DNA of 58,329 nt from Rhodanobacter thiooxydans LCS2. GTDB lineage: Bacteria; Pseudomonadota; Gammaproteobacteria; Xanthomonadales; Rhodanobacteraceae. Below are positions 17,538 through 25,258 of this stretch, in pieces. Below the pieces are notes generated by a model. It did no database searches and was not told the origin of the DNA. It saw only the letters and a list, made by a program, of their open reading frames with translations. Position 1 is the stretch's first letter; each line of letters starts with the position of its first letter. The stretch covers positions 1 to 58,329 of the forward strand of contig NZ_AJXW01000039.1 of assembly GCF_000264375.1 (NCBI RefSeq), given 5' to 3'. The position numbers were made by a program, and so were the translations under genes.

Positions 17538-18269
17538 TCAGGCCGTCTGGGGCGAAGAAGCCACTTCCGATTCGAGATCCGCCAGCCTGTAGCCCGCGGA
17601 GTGGATGGTGTGTAGCAGCGGTCGCGCGAAAGGTTTGTCGATGACCCGACGCAGGTTGTAAAGGTGCGAGCGCAGGGTATCGGAATCGGGCAGCGTATCA
17701 CCCCATATCTCTCGTTCAATGTCGCGTCGACTGACCACCCGCGGCGACTCGCGCATGAGGATCGCCAGCAGCTTCAGGCCGATCGGCGATACGGTCAGTT
17801 CCTGGCCGTCGCGGGTCAGCCGCAGCGTGGCGGTGTCCAGAGTCATGTCGCCGACGCTGAGCACCTCGGTGGACACCTGGCGGCGGTCGCGGCGAATCAG
17901 CGCGCGCAGCCGCGCCTCCAGCTCACGCACCTCGAACGGCTTCACCAGGTAATCGTCGGCGCCGGCCTCGAGCCCGGCCAGCTTGTCCTCCAGCGTGTCG
18001 CGGGCGGTCAGCATCAGCACCGGGGTGGCCTTCTTGGCTTCCCGGCGCAGCTTGCGGCAGACCTCCAGCCCGTCCAGGCCCGGCAGCATCAGGTCCAGCA
18101 CCAACACGTCGTAGCTGTTGGACACCGCCAGGTGCAACCCACTCACGCCGTCGGCGGCGTAATCCACCGAATAGCCACGCCGCTCCAGGAATTCGCCGAT
18201 CATCTCGGCAATCTGGCGGTTGTCCTCGACCAGCAGGATCAAGCCCGCCTGTTCGTCATGTACGGTCAT
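17538..18269 (-). CDS. OmpR/PhoB-family response regulator
   Basis: This 243-residue protein has an N-terminal receiver domain with the acidic pair (VEDN), phospho-acceptor Asp in LVLDLMLPGLDG, Thr in MLTARD and Lys in VKPF. A C-terminal winged helix follows (LTVSPIGLKLLAILMRESPRVVSRRDIEREIW ends with RSHLYNLRRVIDKPF, seen as separate blocks). It is the first gene of an operon with the downstream kinase. The start at 18269 lies 19 nt downstream of a perfect 16-bp palindrome, a candidate autoregulatory site. Longer in-frame extension upstream lacks family similarity. Confidence 0.92.
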   Translation of the reverse strand: MTVHDEQAGLILLVEDNRQIAEMIGEFLERRGYSVDYAADGVSGLHLAVSNSYDVLVLDLMLPGLDGLEVCRKLRREAKKATPVLMLTARDTLEDKLAGLEAGADDYLVKPFEVRELEARLRALIRRDRRQVSTEVLSVGDMTLDTATLRLTRDGQELTVSPIGLKLLAILMRESPRVVSRRDIEREIWGDTLPDSDTLRSHLYNLRRVIDKPFARPLLHTIHSAGYRLADLESEVASSPQTA

Positions 18270-18287
18270 CGTCCATACCTCCCGTGG

Positions 18288-18303
18288 CTTCACATATGTG
18301 AAG
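18288..18303. promoter_or_regulatory. Perfect 16-bp palindrome upstream of response regulator gene
   Basis: CTTCACATATGTGAAG is a perfect palindrome centred 27 nt before the regulator's start codon. It could be an operator in the promoter or leader of the regulator-kinase operon. OmpR-type regulators more often bind direct repeats, so another dimeric repressor is also possible. Confidence 0.5.
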
Positions 18304-18369
18304 AGATAACCGGCGCGCAAGTGACGGCTGCGTGAAAGCGTGGCACGGTGGTTCAGATCCGGTTCGGTT

Positions 18370-18981
18370 TCAGTGCAGCAGCGGCTGCAGCACCGTCCAT
18401 ACCGTCTGCAGCACCCGCGGCTCGGCGGCAGCCACCGGATGCAGGCCATCGGCCTGCATCAACGCGGGGTCGAGCGCGACGCCTTCGAGCAGGAACGGCA
18501 CCAGCGCCACCTGCCGGCTGCGCGCCAGTTCCCCATAGACCGCGCGCAACCCGTCGCGGTAGCGCGGGCCGTAGTTCACCGGCAGCTCGATGCCGACCAG
18601 CAGCACGCGCACCTTCGCCTGCTGCGCGGCACGGATCATCACATCGAGGTTGTCGCGCAGCGCCGGCAACGGCAGGCCACGCAGGCCGTCGTTGGCGCCC
18701 AGTTCCAGCACCAGCACGGTCGGCCGGTACTTCGCCAGCAGTGCGGGCAGGCGGTTGCGCCCGCTCAGCGAGGTCTCGCCGCTGATGCTGGCATTGATCG
18801 CGCGCCACTTCGGCACCATCTGGTCCAGACGCGTATCCAGCAGTTGCACCCAGCCGGACTCGACCGGGATGTTGTGCGCGGCGGACAACGAATCACCCAG
18901 CACCAGCACGGTTTTCGGCGCCGCCGCCTGGGCGCTGCCGATACCGCACAGAAAAACCAGCCACCACAGGCGTCGACGCAT
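18370..18981 (-). CDS. tesA: Periplasmic arylesterase / lysophospholipase L1 (TesA-like SGNH hydrolase)
   Basis: This 203-residue protein has a signal peptide (about 1-19, ending SAQA). The SGNH blocks are clear: GDSLSAA with nucleophile Ser, SGET, GANDGLRG with Asn, and DGLHP with the Asp-His pair. TesA hydrolyses thioesters and lysophospholipids in the periplasm. As in E. coli, it is divergent from the ybbA-ybbP ABC transporter genes. The two start codons overlap by 2 nt (CATG at 18979-18982), so each gene's ribosome binding site lies inside the other gene's coding sequence. Confidence 0.93.
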   Translation of the reverse strand: MRRRLWWLVFLCGIGSAQAAAPKTVLVLGDSLSAAHNIPVESGWVQLLDTRLDQMVPKWRAINASISGETSLSGRNRLPALLAKYRPTVLVLELGANDGLRGLPLPALRDNLDVMIRAAQQAKVRVLLVGIELPVNYGPRYRDGLRAVYGELARSRQVALVPFLLEGVALDPALMQADGLHPVAAAEPRVLQTVWTVLQPLLH

Positions 18982-19678
18982 GAGCGATTCTTCCCGGCCT
19001 CTTCTTGAAGCCTGCGATGTTAGCAAGTCGGTCAACGGCCCCGAGGGGAGACTGGAGATCCTCAGCCAGGTCAGCCTGCAGGTGCAGCCGGGCGAGAGCT
19101 TCGCCATCGTCGGCGCCTCCGGCTCCGGCAAGACCACCCTGCTCGGCCTGCTGGCCGGGCTGGACACGCCTGACAGCGGCCACATCGCGCTGGACGGCCA
19201 TGCGCTGCAGCAGCTGGACGAGGAGGCCCGCGCCGACCTGCGCCGGCGCCTGGTCGGCTTCGTGTTCCAGTCGTTCCACCTGCTCCCCGCGCTCACCGCC
19301 GAGGAGAACGTGATGCTGCCGCTGGAGCTGGAAGGCAGCAGCGCGGCGCGATCGCGAGCACGCGATGCGCTCGGAGCGGTGGGCCTGGGCGCGCGGCGGC
19401 GGCACTATCCGGCCCAGCTGTCCGGCGGCGAACAGCAGCGCGTGGCGATCGCCCGCGCGTTCGTGCACGGCCCGCGCGTGCTGTTCGCCGACGAACCCAC
19501 CGGCAACCTCGACCAGCGCACCGGCCACCACATCAGCGACCTGCTGTTCGCGCTGAACCGCGACCACCGCACCACCCTGGTGCTGGTCACCCACGACACG
19601 ACCCTGGCCGCGCGTTGCGATCGCCGGATCGAGCTGGAAGAGGGCCGCGTGCTGGCCGCGTCCGGGGATCCCGCATGA
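18980..19678 (+). CDS. ybbA: ABC transporter ATP-binding protein, YbbA/LolD-type
   Basis: This 232-residue ATPase shows Walker A GASGSGKTT, Q-loop region FVFQSFHLLP, signature LSGGEQQRVAIARAF, Walker B VLFADEPTGNLD and the switch His in VTHD. It belongs to the MacB/LolD class that works with FtsX-type permeases. The ATG at 18980 overlaps the divergent tesA start. The stop codon overlaps the ATG of a 55-codon ORF that bridges to the permease gene. Confidence 0.93.
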   Translation: MSDSSRPLLEACDVSKSVNGPEGRLEILSQVSLQVQPGESFAIVGASGSGKTTLLGLLAGLDTPDSGHIALDGHALQQLDEEARADLRRRLVGFVFQSFHLLPALTAEENVMLPLELEGSSAARSRARDALGAVGLGARRRHYPAQLSGGEQQRVAIARAFVHGPRVLFADEPTGNLDQRTGHHISDLLFALNRDHRTTLVLVTHDTTLAARCDRRIELEEGRVLAASGDPA

Positions 19679-19842
19679 ACACCTCAGCTCCACGCACCGC
19701 CTTTGCTCCCTCCCCTGCCTGCCCCAAAGAGACTTCCTTCGATCGCTGGGGATCAGGGTGGGGTGCTTTTGATCTGCCCGCCAGCCCGAGCTTCCCCCTC
19801 CCAGCCTCCTCCTGCTGCGCAGCGGGAGGAGCAAAGCGATGA
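19675..19842 (+). CDS. 55-codon bridging ORF between ybbA and ybbP (possible leader peptide)
   Basis: The ATG overlaps the ybbA stop codon (ATGA at 19675-19678), and the TGA stop overlaps the ybbP start (ATGA at 19839-19842), so a ribosome could pass from ATPase to permease without leaving the RNA. The peptide is Pro-, Ser- and Ala-rich, begins MNTSAPRTAF and ends CCAAGGAKR. It has no recognisable domain, signal peptide or homologue. Translating it would open the hairpin at 19806-19831 that contains the ybbP ribosome binding site. It may be a real small protein, or just an insertion in the spacer that happened to keep the frame. Confidence 0.4.
   Translation: MNTSAPRTAFAPSPACPKETSFDRWGSGWGAFDLPASPSFPLPASSCCAAGGAKR
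19806..19831 (+). promoter_or_regulatory. Hairpin burying the ybbP ribosome binding site
   Basis: Two 13-nt arms (CTCCTCCTGCTGC and GCAGCGGGAGGAG) pair with one G-U wobble. The GGGAGGAG Shine-Dalgarno sequence (19824-19831), 7 nt before the ATG, lies in the 3' arm. The terminal loop would open by two or three pairs in RNA. Further C/T-rich segments at about 19706-19715 and 19793-19802 could pair with the same site. Confidence 0.6.
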
Positions 19843-22322
19843 ACCTGCTTCGCCTGTCCCTGCGCAGCCTGCGCCGCGAGTGGCACCTGCCGGAACTGCG
19901 CACGCTGGCCGCCTCGCTGGTGCTGGCGGTGGTGGCGCTGGGCGTGGTCGCCACGCTGGCGGCGCGGATCGAACGCGGCATGCTGGCCAGCGCCGCCGAG
20001 CTGATCGGCGGCGACGTCGGCGTGTCCTCGCCGCAAGCCTTGCCGGAGGCCTTCGCCGAGCGCGCGCGTCGCGACGGCCTGCAGCTCGCCCGCGCCGCCA
20101 GCTTTCCCAGCGTGGCGTTTGCCCATGAACAGACCCAACTGCTCGACGTGCAGGCCGTCGATGCGCACTATCCGCTGCGCGGCAAACTGGAACTGCGTGA
20201 TGCCGCCGGCGGCACGCGCAACGGCCAGCCCCCCGCCGCGGGCGAGGTCTACCTCGACCATCGCGCGCTGGTGGCGCTGGGCCTCCAGGTCGGCCAGCCG
20301 CTGCAACTGGGCGGGCGTGAGCTGACCATCGCCGCCGAACTGCTGCGCCAGCCCGACGGCGGCGAGTTGCTGGCGCTGGCGCCGCGCGCGCTGATGAGCC
20401 TGGCCGACGCCGAACAGGCTGGTCTGCTTGGCACTGGCAGCCGCGGCCGCCACCGCCTGTTGCTGGCCGGTGCGCCGGCCGCGGTGCAAGCGTGGCGCGA
20501 CTGGGCGCAGGCGACCGCACTGCCGCAAGGCGCCGAGCTGATCACCCCGGAACAGACCCAGGAACGTATGCGCACCTCGTTCGACCGCGCCGGTGCGTTC
20601 CTGCGCCTCACTGCCCTGCTGTCGGCCCTGCTGGCCGGCATCGCGATCGCGCTGTCCGCGCAGCGCTACGCGCGACGCAAGACCGCCGAAGTGGCGCTGC
20701 TGCGTGCGCTGGGCACGCCGCGACGGCGCGTGCTCGGCCTGTTGCTGGGCACGCTGGGTGCGCTCGCTGTGCCGGCCGCCGCGTTCGGCATGTTGCTCGC
20801 GCTGGGCCTGGCACAACTGGCGTGGCTGCTGGCCAGCCAGCTGTTCGGCAACGTGCCGACGGCGTTGCCGCTGGCGCCGTCATTCGCCGCCGCCGCGATG
20901 GGTATCGCGGTGCTGGTCGGCTTCGCGCTGCCGCCGCTGGCACGGCTGGCCGAAGTGCCACCGGTGTCGGTGTTCCGCCAGAGCATGCAGCGACGGGTCC
21001 GTCGCTTCGATGCGCTGTACCTGGTCCCGGCGCTGGTGGCGCTGGGCCTGATCTGGAGCCAGAGCAGTTCACTCACCCTGGCCGGTATCCTCGCCGCGAG
21101 CCTGCTCGGCGTGGCGCTGATTGCGGCGCTGCTGGCCGGTGCGCTGCTGTGGCTGGCCAGGCGCATCGCGCCGGGCGCCCACCCCGCGCTGCGGCTGGGC
21201 CTCGCCGCGCTGGCGCGGCGGCCGGCGCTGAGCGTGATCCAGGCCACCGCGCTCAGCCTGGGCCTGTGTGCGCTGCTGTTGTTGGCGGCGGTGGCGCCGG
21301 CGCTGCTGCAGGGGTGGCGCCAGGAATTGCCGGCGGACACGCCGAACTGGTTCGCGCTGAACCTGCAGGACGACCAGCGCGCCGGCTTCACGCGGGCGCT
21401 GGCGGTCGTCGGCGGCAACCAACTCAACATGCTGCCGCTGGCAGTGGGCAAGCTCACCGCGATCAACGGCCAGCCGGTCGACCGGCTGCACTTCGACGAC
21501 GAACGCGCGAAGGACTGGGCCGACCGCCAGCTGCGGCTGTCCTGGTCGGACGCGCTGCCGCAGGCGAACGAGGTGGTTGCCGGCCGCTGGCCCGGCGCGC
21601 GGCCGGCCGCCGCCGAGGTGTCGATCGACACCATGTGGCGCGACATGTTCTCGCTGAAAATCGGCGACACGATGCGCTTCGATGTCGGCGAAGGCAGCAT
21701 CGAGGCAAAAGTCGGCAGCATCCGCAAGGTTGACTGGAGCTCGTTCCGGGTCAACTTCTTCCTGCTGCTCGACCCAGCCCACGCCAGCGGCCTGCCGCAC
21801 ACCTGGCTGGCCAGTTTCCACCTGCCGCGCGGTCACGCCGCGGAGCTGGCGCAGCTGTCGCGCGACTACGCCAACCTCAGCCTGGTCGATGTCGATTCGC
21901 TGCTCGACCGCGTGCGCGAGATCGTCGACCGCGTGAGCCATGCGGTGCGCTGGATCCTCGGCTTCAGCTTGCTTGCCGGCGCACTGGTGCTGGCCGCCGC
22001 ACTCGCCGCCAGCGCGGCCGAGCGCCGCCACGAAGCCGCACTGCTGCGCACGCTGGGCGCACGGCGCGCACAGCTGCGCGTGGCCGCCGCCTGCGAGTTC
22101 GCCCTGCTGGGCCTGGTCGCCGGCCTCACCGCCGCACTGGGCGCCGCTGGCGCCGGGCTGTGGCTGGGCCAGGCGGTGTTCCACATCGAGCACTTCGTGC
22201 CGCCGCTATGGTCGCTGCTCGGTGGCGCCGTCGGCGCCGCGCTGGTGGTGATGCTGCTGGGCCTGACCGGTACCCGCAAGGTCAGCCGCACGCCGCCGAT
22301 GCGGCTGTTGCGCGAAGGCTGA
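19839..22322 (+). CDS. ybbP: ABC transporter permease, YbbP/FtsX-type
   Basis: This 827-residue membrane protein is similar in length to E. coli YbbP (about 804). The first helix (about 20-40) and a periplasmic domain precede a three-helix FtsX core (about 255-365). Further helices follow (about 390-490), then a second periplasmic domain, then a final FtsX core (about 705-820) ending in TGTRKVSRTPPMRLLRE. It pairs with the ATPase YbbA and probably moves lipophilic or envelope compounds; the substrate is not established. A GGGAGGAG ribosome binding site lies within a hairpin. Its TGA stop codon is inside the first stem of repeat copy 2. Confidence 0.9.
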   Translation: MNLLRLSLRSLRREWHLPELRTLAASLVLAVVALGVVATLAARIERGMLASAAELIGGDVGVSSPQALPEAFAERARRDGLQLARAASFPSVAFAHEQTQLLDVQAVDAHYPLRGKLELRDAAGGTRNGQPPAAGEVYLDHRALVALGLQVGQPLQLGGRELTIAAELLRQPDGGELLALAPRALMSLADAEQAGLLGTGSRGRHRLLLAGAPAAVQAWRDWAQATALPQGAELITPEQTQERMRTSFDRAGAFLRLTALLSALLAGIAIALSAQRYARRKTAEVALLRALGTPRRRVLGLLLGTLGALAVPAAAFGMLLALGLAQLAWLLASQLFGNVPTALPLAPSFAAAAMGIAVLVGFALPPLARLAEVPPVSVFRQSMQRRVRRFDALYLVPALVALGLIWSQSSSLTLAGILAASLLGVALIAALLAGALLWLARRIAPGAHPALRLGLAALARRPALSVIQATALSLGLCALLLLAAVAPALLQGWRQELPADTPNWFALNLQDDQRAGFTRALAVVGGNQLNMLPLAVGKLTAINGQPVDRLHFDDERAKDWADRQLRLSWSDALPQANEVVAGRWPGARPAAAEVSIDTMWRDMFSLKIGDTMRFDVGEGSIEAKVGSIRKVDWSSFRVNFFLLLDPAHASGLPHTWLASFHLPRGHAAELAQLSRDYANLSLVDVDSLLDRVREIVDRVSHAVRWILGFSLLAGALVLAAALAASAAERRHEAALLRTLGARRAQLRVAAACEFALLGLVAGLTAALGAAGAGLWLGQAVFHIEHFVPPLWSLLGGAVGAALVVMLLGLTGTRKVSRTPPMRLLREG

Positions 22323-22545
22323 GAGGTCGTGATTTTTTCAACCTCTCAGACCGGCCACGGCGAGGGCATGCAAGGGCATGGCGAGGGCATGGATGCCCGA
22401 GTTGAGGCAACGCAGGGAGCGGTTGCCCGATGGCCTGACATGAAACAGTCGCACAAGTGACTGTTTCATGTGAGCGAGTCGGGGCGTCTACCGGACTCGC
22501 GATCGAAGAAAACCACAGGATGTGGTTTTCTTCACAAGCTCTGAG
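22319..22545. repeat. 227-bp nested-hairpin repeat element, copy 2
   Basis: This is the same element as at 16211, in the same orientation and near-identical, but with one 36-bp hairpin unit instead of two, which accounts exactly for the 36-bp length difference. The last hairpin GAAGAAAACCAC/GTGGTTTTCTTC is perfect. The ATGAAACAGTC.../...GACTGTTTCAT stem has one mismatch, the first stem one mismatch, and the GCGAGTC stem is shorter. Its left end again contains the upstream gene's TGA stop codon. It lies between ybbP and a transporter gene transcribed in the same direction. Confidence 0.88.
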
Positions 22546-22600
22546 CGGCTGCCGGAGATCCGGCTGATAAAGTGCGCGGCACCCTCCTCCGGATGTCCCG

Positions 22601-23719
22601 ATGACAGCGAACCGCCCGCGACAGCGCCTCAGGGAAGAATGGCTGCTGTGGCTGTTCGCGGCGTTGGCGCTCGCGCTGGCCCTGCTCGATCCGCAGCCGC
22701 TGGCGAACTACCGGCGCTGGCTGCAGTTGCCGACGCTGGCAGGCTTGGCGGGCCTGCTGATCGCGATCCAGGGTATCCGCGACAGCGGGCTGGTGCAGCA
22801 CGCGGCGGCGGCCGTGGTGGCGCGTGCGCATTCGCTGCGCAGCCTGGGCCTGCTGCTGGTGGCGGCGACGGCGCTGCTGTCGATGGTGCTGACCAACGAC
22901 GTGAGCCTGTTCCTGATCGTGCCGCTGACCCTGGCGATCGGCGCCATCTCGAACCTGCCAGTGTTGCGCATGGCGGTGCTGGAGGCGCTGGCGGTGAACG
23001 CGGGCTCCACCCTGAGCCCAATCGGCAACCCGCAGAACCTGCTGCTGTGGCAGCACTCGCAACTGCCATTCCTGCATTTCGCCGCAGCGATGCTGCCGGT
23101 CGCCGCGGTCATGCTGGTGCTGGTGGCGACGTTCACGCTGCTGTGGCTGCCGTGCGAGCGGGTGGCCCTGGCGCCGGAGCGGATCGACGGCCGGATAGTG
23201 TCCGCACGGCTCGGCGCGTGGTCGATGGCCGCGCTGGCGGGCATGGTGCTGCTGATGGAATACGGCCATGCACCACTGGGCGCCACCCTGCTGCTGGCAC
23301 TGTTTGCGCTGCTAGCGCGATCGAGCCTGGCACGGATCGACTGGCTGCTGTTGCTCACCTTCGCCGCGATCTTCCTGGGCCTCGGCCACTTCGCCGAGCT
23401 GCCGCTGGTGCAGCGGATGCTGGACCGGCGCGATTTCGGCCAGCCACTGACCCTGTACGCCAGCGGCATCGTCGCCTCGCAGCTGATCAGCAACGTGCCT
23501 GCGACCGTGCTGCTGCTGGAACGCACGCCCGACGCGACCGCGCTGGCGGTGGCGGTGAACGTGGGCGGCTTCGGCGTGGCGACCGGCTCGCTGGCGAACC
23601 TGATCGCGCTGCGCCTGGCGAAGCAGCCGCATGGCTTGCGGCTGCTGCACCTGGTGTCGATGCCGTTCCTGCTGGTATGCGCGCCGCTGGTGTACCTCGC
23701 CTGGCGCTGGTGCGGGTAG
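22601..23719 (+). CDS. SLC13/ArsB-like (ion transporter superfamily) membrane transporter
   Basis: This 372-residue protein has about ten to eleven membrane helices. LSMVLTNDVSLFLIVPLTLAI and NAGSTLSPIGNPQNLLLW, and near the C-terminus LISNVPATVLLLE and GGFGVATGSLANLIAL, are the paired re-entrant-loop motifs (TND and SNxP types) of the ArsB/DASS/YbiR group. YbiR-like transporters are the closest type I recall. The substrate (an anion or small carboxylate) is not determined. No arsenic regulator or reductase is nearby, so an arsenite role has no local support. Confidence 0.8.
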   Translation: MTANRPRQRLREEWLLWLFAALALALALLDPQPLANYRRWLQLPTLAGLAGLLIAIQGIRDSGLVQHAAAAVVARAHSLRSLGLLLVAATALLSMVLTNDVSLFLIVPLTLAIGAISNLPVLRMAVLEALAVNAGSTLSPIGNPQNLLLWQHSQLPFLHFAAAMLPVAAVMLVLVATFTLLWLPCERVALAPERIDGRIVSARLGAWSMAALAGMVLLMEYGHAPLGATLLLALFALLARSSLARIDWLLLLTFAAIFLGLGHFAELPLVQRMLDRRDFGQPLTLYASGIVASQLISNVPATVLLLERTPDATALAVAVNVGGFGVATGSLANLIALRLAKQPHGLRLLHLVSMPFLLVCAPLVYLAWRWCG

Positions 23720-23764
23720 CGGGGATTCAGGATACGCAAAAGCAGGCGCATCGCCGCGAGCGGG

Positions 23765-23834
23765 CTACTACCTACTACCTACTACCTACTACCTACTCCC
23801 TATTCCCTACTCCCTATTCCCTATTCCCTATTCC
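23765..23834. repeat. Ten tandem heptanucleotide repeats
   Basis: Four CTACTAC units are followed by CTACTCC, CTATTCC, CTACTCC and three CTATTCC units, with no interruption (70 bp). They lie between the converging transporter and GSGD-repeat protein genes, 6 nt from the latter's stop codon. CTATTCC is the reverse complement of the GGAATAG units found between pilT and pilU at 54964-55099, so this is a dispersed heptad family. The unit length is not a multiple of 3, so tract changes would shift any reading frame through it. Confidence 0.9.
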
Positions 23835-23840
23835 CAGCCC

Positions 23841-24617
23841 TCAGTCGTTGTCGTGCGGCACGCTGACCTTGCCCTTCACGCCAGAGTGATTGACGTCGCC
23901 GCTGCCCTTGGCGCCGAGGCTGAGGTCGCCGCCGACGTCGTTCACGCTCAGGTCGCCGGAGCCCAGCGTGTCGGCATGCACGCTGCCGCCGACGTTGCGC
24001 AGCGTGACGTCGCCCGAGCCGATGCTGCCGATGCGGGCGTCGCCCTTGATGCCGTCGGCCTTGAAGTCGCCCGAGCCCACCGAACCCAGTTCCAGGCTGC
24101 CGACGTCGCTGGCGTCGACGTCGCCGGAGCCCACGCTGGTGGCGAACTTGCCGGCCACCTGGCGCACGTGCAGGTCGCCCGACCCCACGCTGGCCTGCAA
24201 CTGCTGCACGCCGCCGACGTCGGCATCGCCGGAACCCACGCGAACGGTGACCGGCAGGTTCGCCGGCATCTGCACGGTGGCTTCCAGACTCGCGTAGGAG
24301 CTGCCGCCGAACAGGCTGAAGTTGAAGCCGCCACTGTTGCCGATGTCGATCAGCAGCTGGTCGCCCTCGCGGTGCTGGGTGATCTGCAGCTTGTCCAGCG
24401 CCGCCTGTTCGGAGGCGCAGGCGCGGCCGCGAACGCTCAGACCCTTGGCGTCGGCGCTGCCGGTCAGGTGCAGGTCGTGGCTGTGCACGTCGACCTGCAC
24501 GCTGCGCACGCCGGCCAGGTCAAGCTGCAGGTTGCGTGCCGCCTCGTACTTGCACGGGGTGGCGGCGAAAGCGGCCAGCGGGGACAGCAGCAGGGCGGCG
24601 GTGAGAAGACGGCGCAT
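23841..24617 (-). CDS. Exported protein with seven GSGD beta-helix-like repeats (DUF4097/DUF2807-like)
   Basis: This 258-residue protein has a signal peptide (about 1-19, ending AFAA). The middle and C-terminal part contain seven GSGD motifs, at residues 128, 145, 163, 181, 200, 219 and 238, with a period of 17-19 residues. This is the pattern of a short parallel beta-helix with a ladder of Gly-Ser-Gly-Asp turns. The N-terminal part has two cysteines (C22, C67) that may form a disulfide. It resembles putative auto-transporter-adhesin head (DUF2807/DUF4097) proteins; the function is unknown. AGGAG lies 7 nt before the ATG. Confidence 0.75.
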   Translation of the reverse strand: MRRLLTAALLLSPLAAFAATPCKYEAARNLQLDLAGVRSVQVDVHSHDLHLTGSADAKGLSVRGRACASEQAALDKLQITQHREGDQLLIDIGNSGGFNFSLFGGSSYASLEATVQMPANLPVTVRVGSGDADVGGVQQLQASVGSGDLHVRQVAGKFATSVGSGDVDASDVGSLELGSVGSGDFKADGIKGDARIGSIGSGDVTLRNVGGSVHADTLGSGDLSVNDVGGDLSLGAKGSGDVNHSGVKGKVSVPHDND

Positions 24618-24745
24618 GGGTTTCTCCTTGGATGGACGACCCGACTGGGATGCAGCTGGCGGCCGAAAGGTTGCAAGCATGGACGGCCCGGTCAACGTGC
24701 CCGGGCCGGTCGCGTTTCCTGACCTACCTACCGAGGAGACACACC

Positions 24746-25240
24746 ATGCCCCACAAAACCCTGCTTGCTTCCGCGCTGGCCGTGCTCATCGCCGGATCGG
24801 CTTCATTCGTGATGGCCCAGAATACGCCGCCTCCGCCGTCGGCGACTCCGTCCGCGATGGCCGGCAAGGACATGCGCGCGCATCACGGCGACCGTGACCA
24901 CAGCATGCGCATGCACGGCTTCGACCACCAGCGCAGCGGCGTGATCGGCGACCTGCAGGAGCTGGAGCGTTTGTATATGCATGCCGGCCGCAGCAAGGAG
25001 ATGGCGGCGGTCTACAACGACGTGCTGGCCAAGTCGCAGGATCCGCATGTGCGCGACTACGCCTACCAGCAGCTGGCCCACCTGCAGGCGCAGCCGGCCA
25101 ACATCGACCAGGCCATCGCCACGCTGCGCAAGGGGCTGGACGAGAACCTGGCCAACGAGGCGAAGATGCGCGCCGAGCACGAGAAGATGCGCGCCGCCTG
25201 GATGCAGCATGCCGACAAGGCGGCACCGGCGGCAAAGTAA
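24746..25240 (+). CDS. Exported helical protein with His/Met-rich segment, unknown function
   Basis: This 164-residue protein has a cleavable signal peptide (about 1-24, ending VMAQ). A Pro-rich linker leads to a His/Met-rich stretch (MRAHHGDRDHSMRMHGFDH) that could bind copper or another metal. The remainder is alpha-helical (GDLQELERLYMHAGRSKEM...), resembling TPR-like helical hairpins. GAGGAG precedes the ATG by 7 nt. It converges with mazG. I do not recognise a named family. Confidence 0.7.
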   Translation: MPHKTLLASALAVLIAGSASFVMAQNTPPPPSATPSAMAGKDMRAHHGDRDHSMRMHGFDHQRSGVIGDLQELERLYMHAGRSKEMAAVYNDVLAKSQDPHVRDYAYQQLAHLQAQPANIDQAIATLRKGLDENLANEAKMRAEHEKMRAAWMQHADKAAPAAK

Positions 25241-25258
25241 CTTCCGCAAACGACCGCC

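Noticed and set aside
22601..23719. Transporter considered as an arsenite efflux pump (arsB)
   Set aside because: Only superfamily motifs are shared; no arsR, arsC or arsA lies nearby.
23765..23834. A short-period tandem array considered as CRISPR or an origin iteron cluster
   Set aside because: The units are 7 bp with no spacers, no DnaA boxes and no replication genes nearby.
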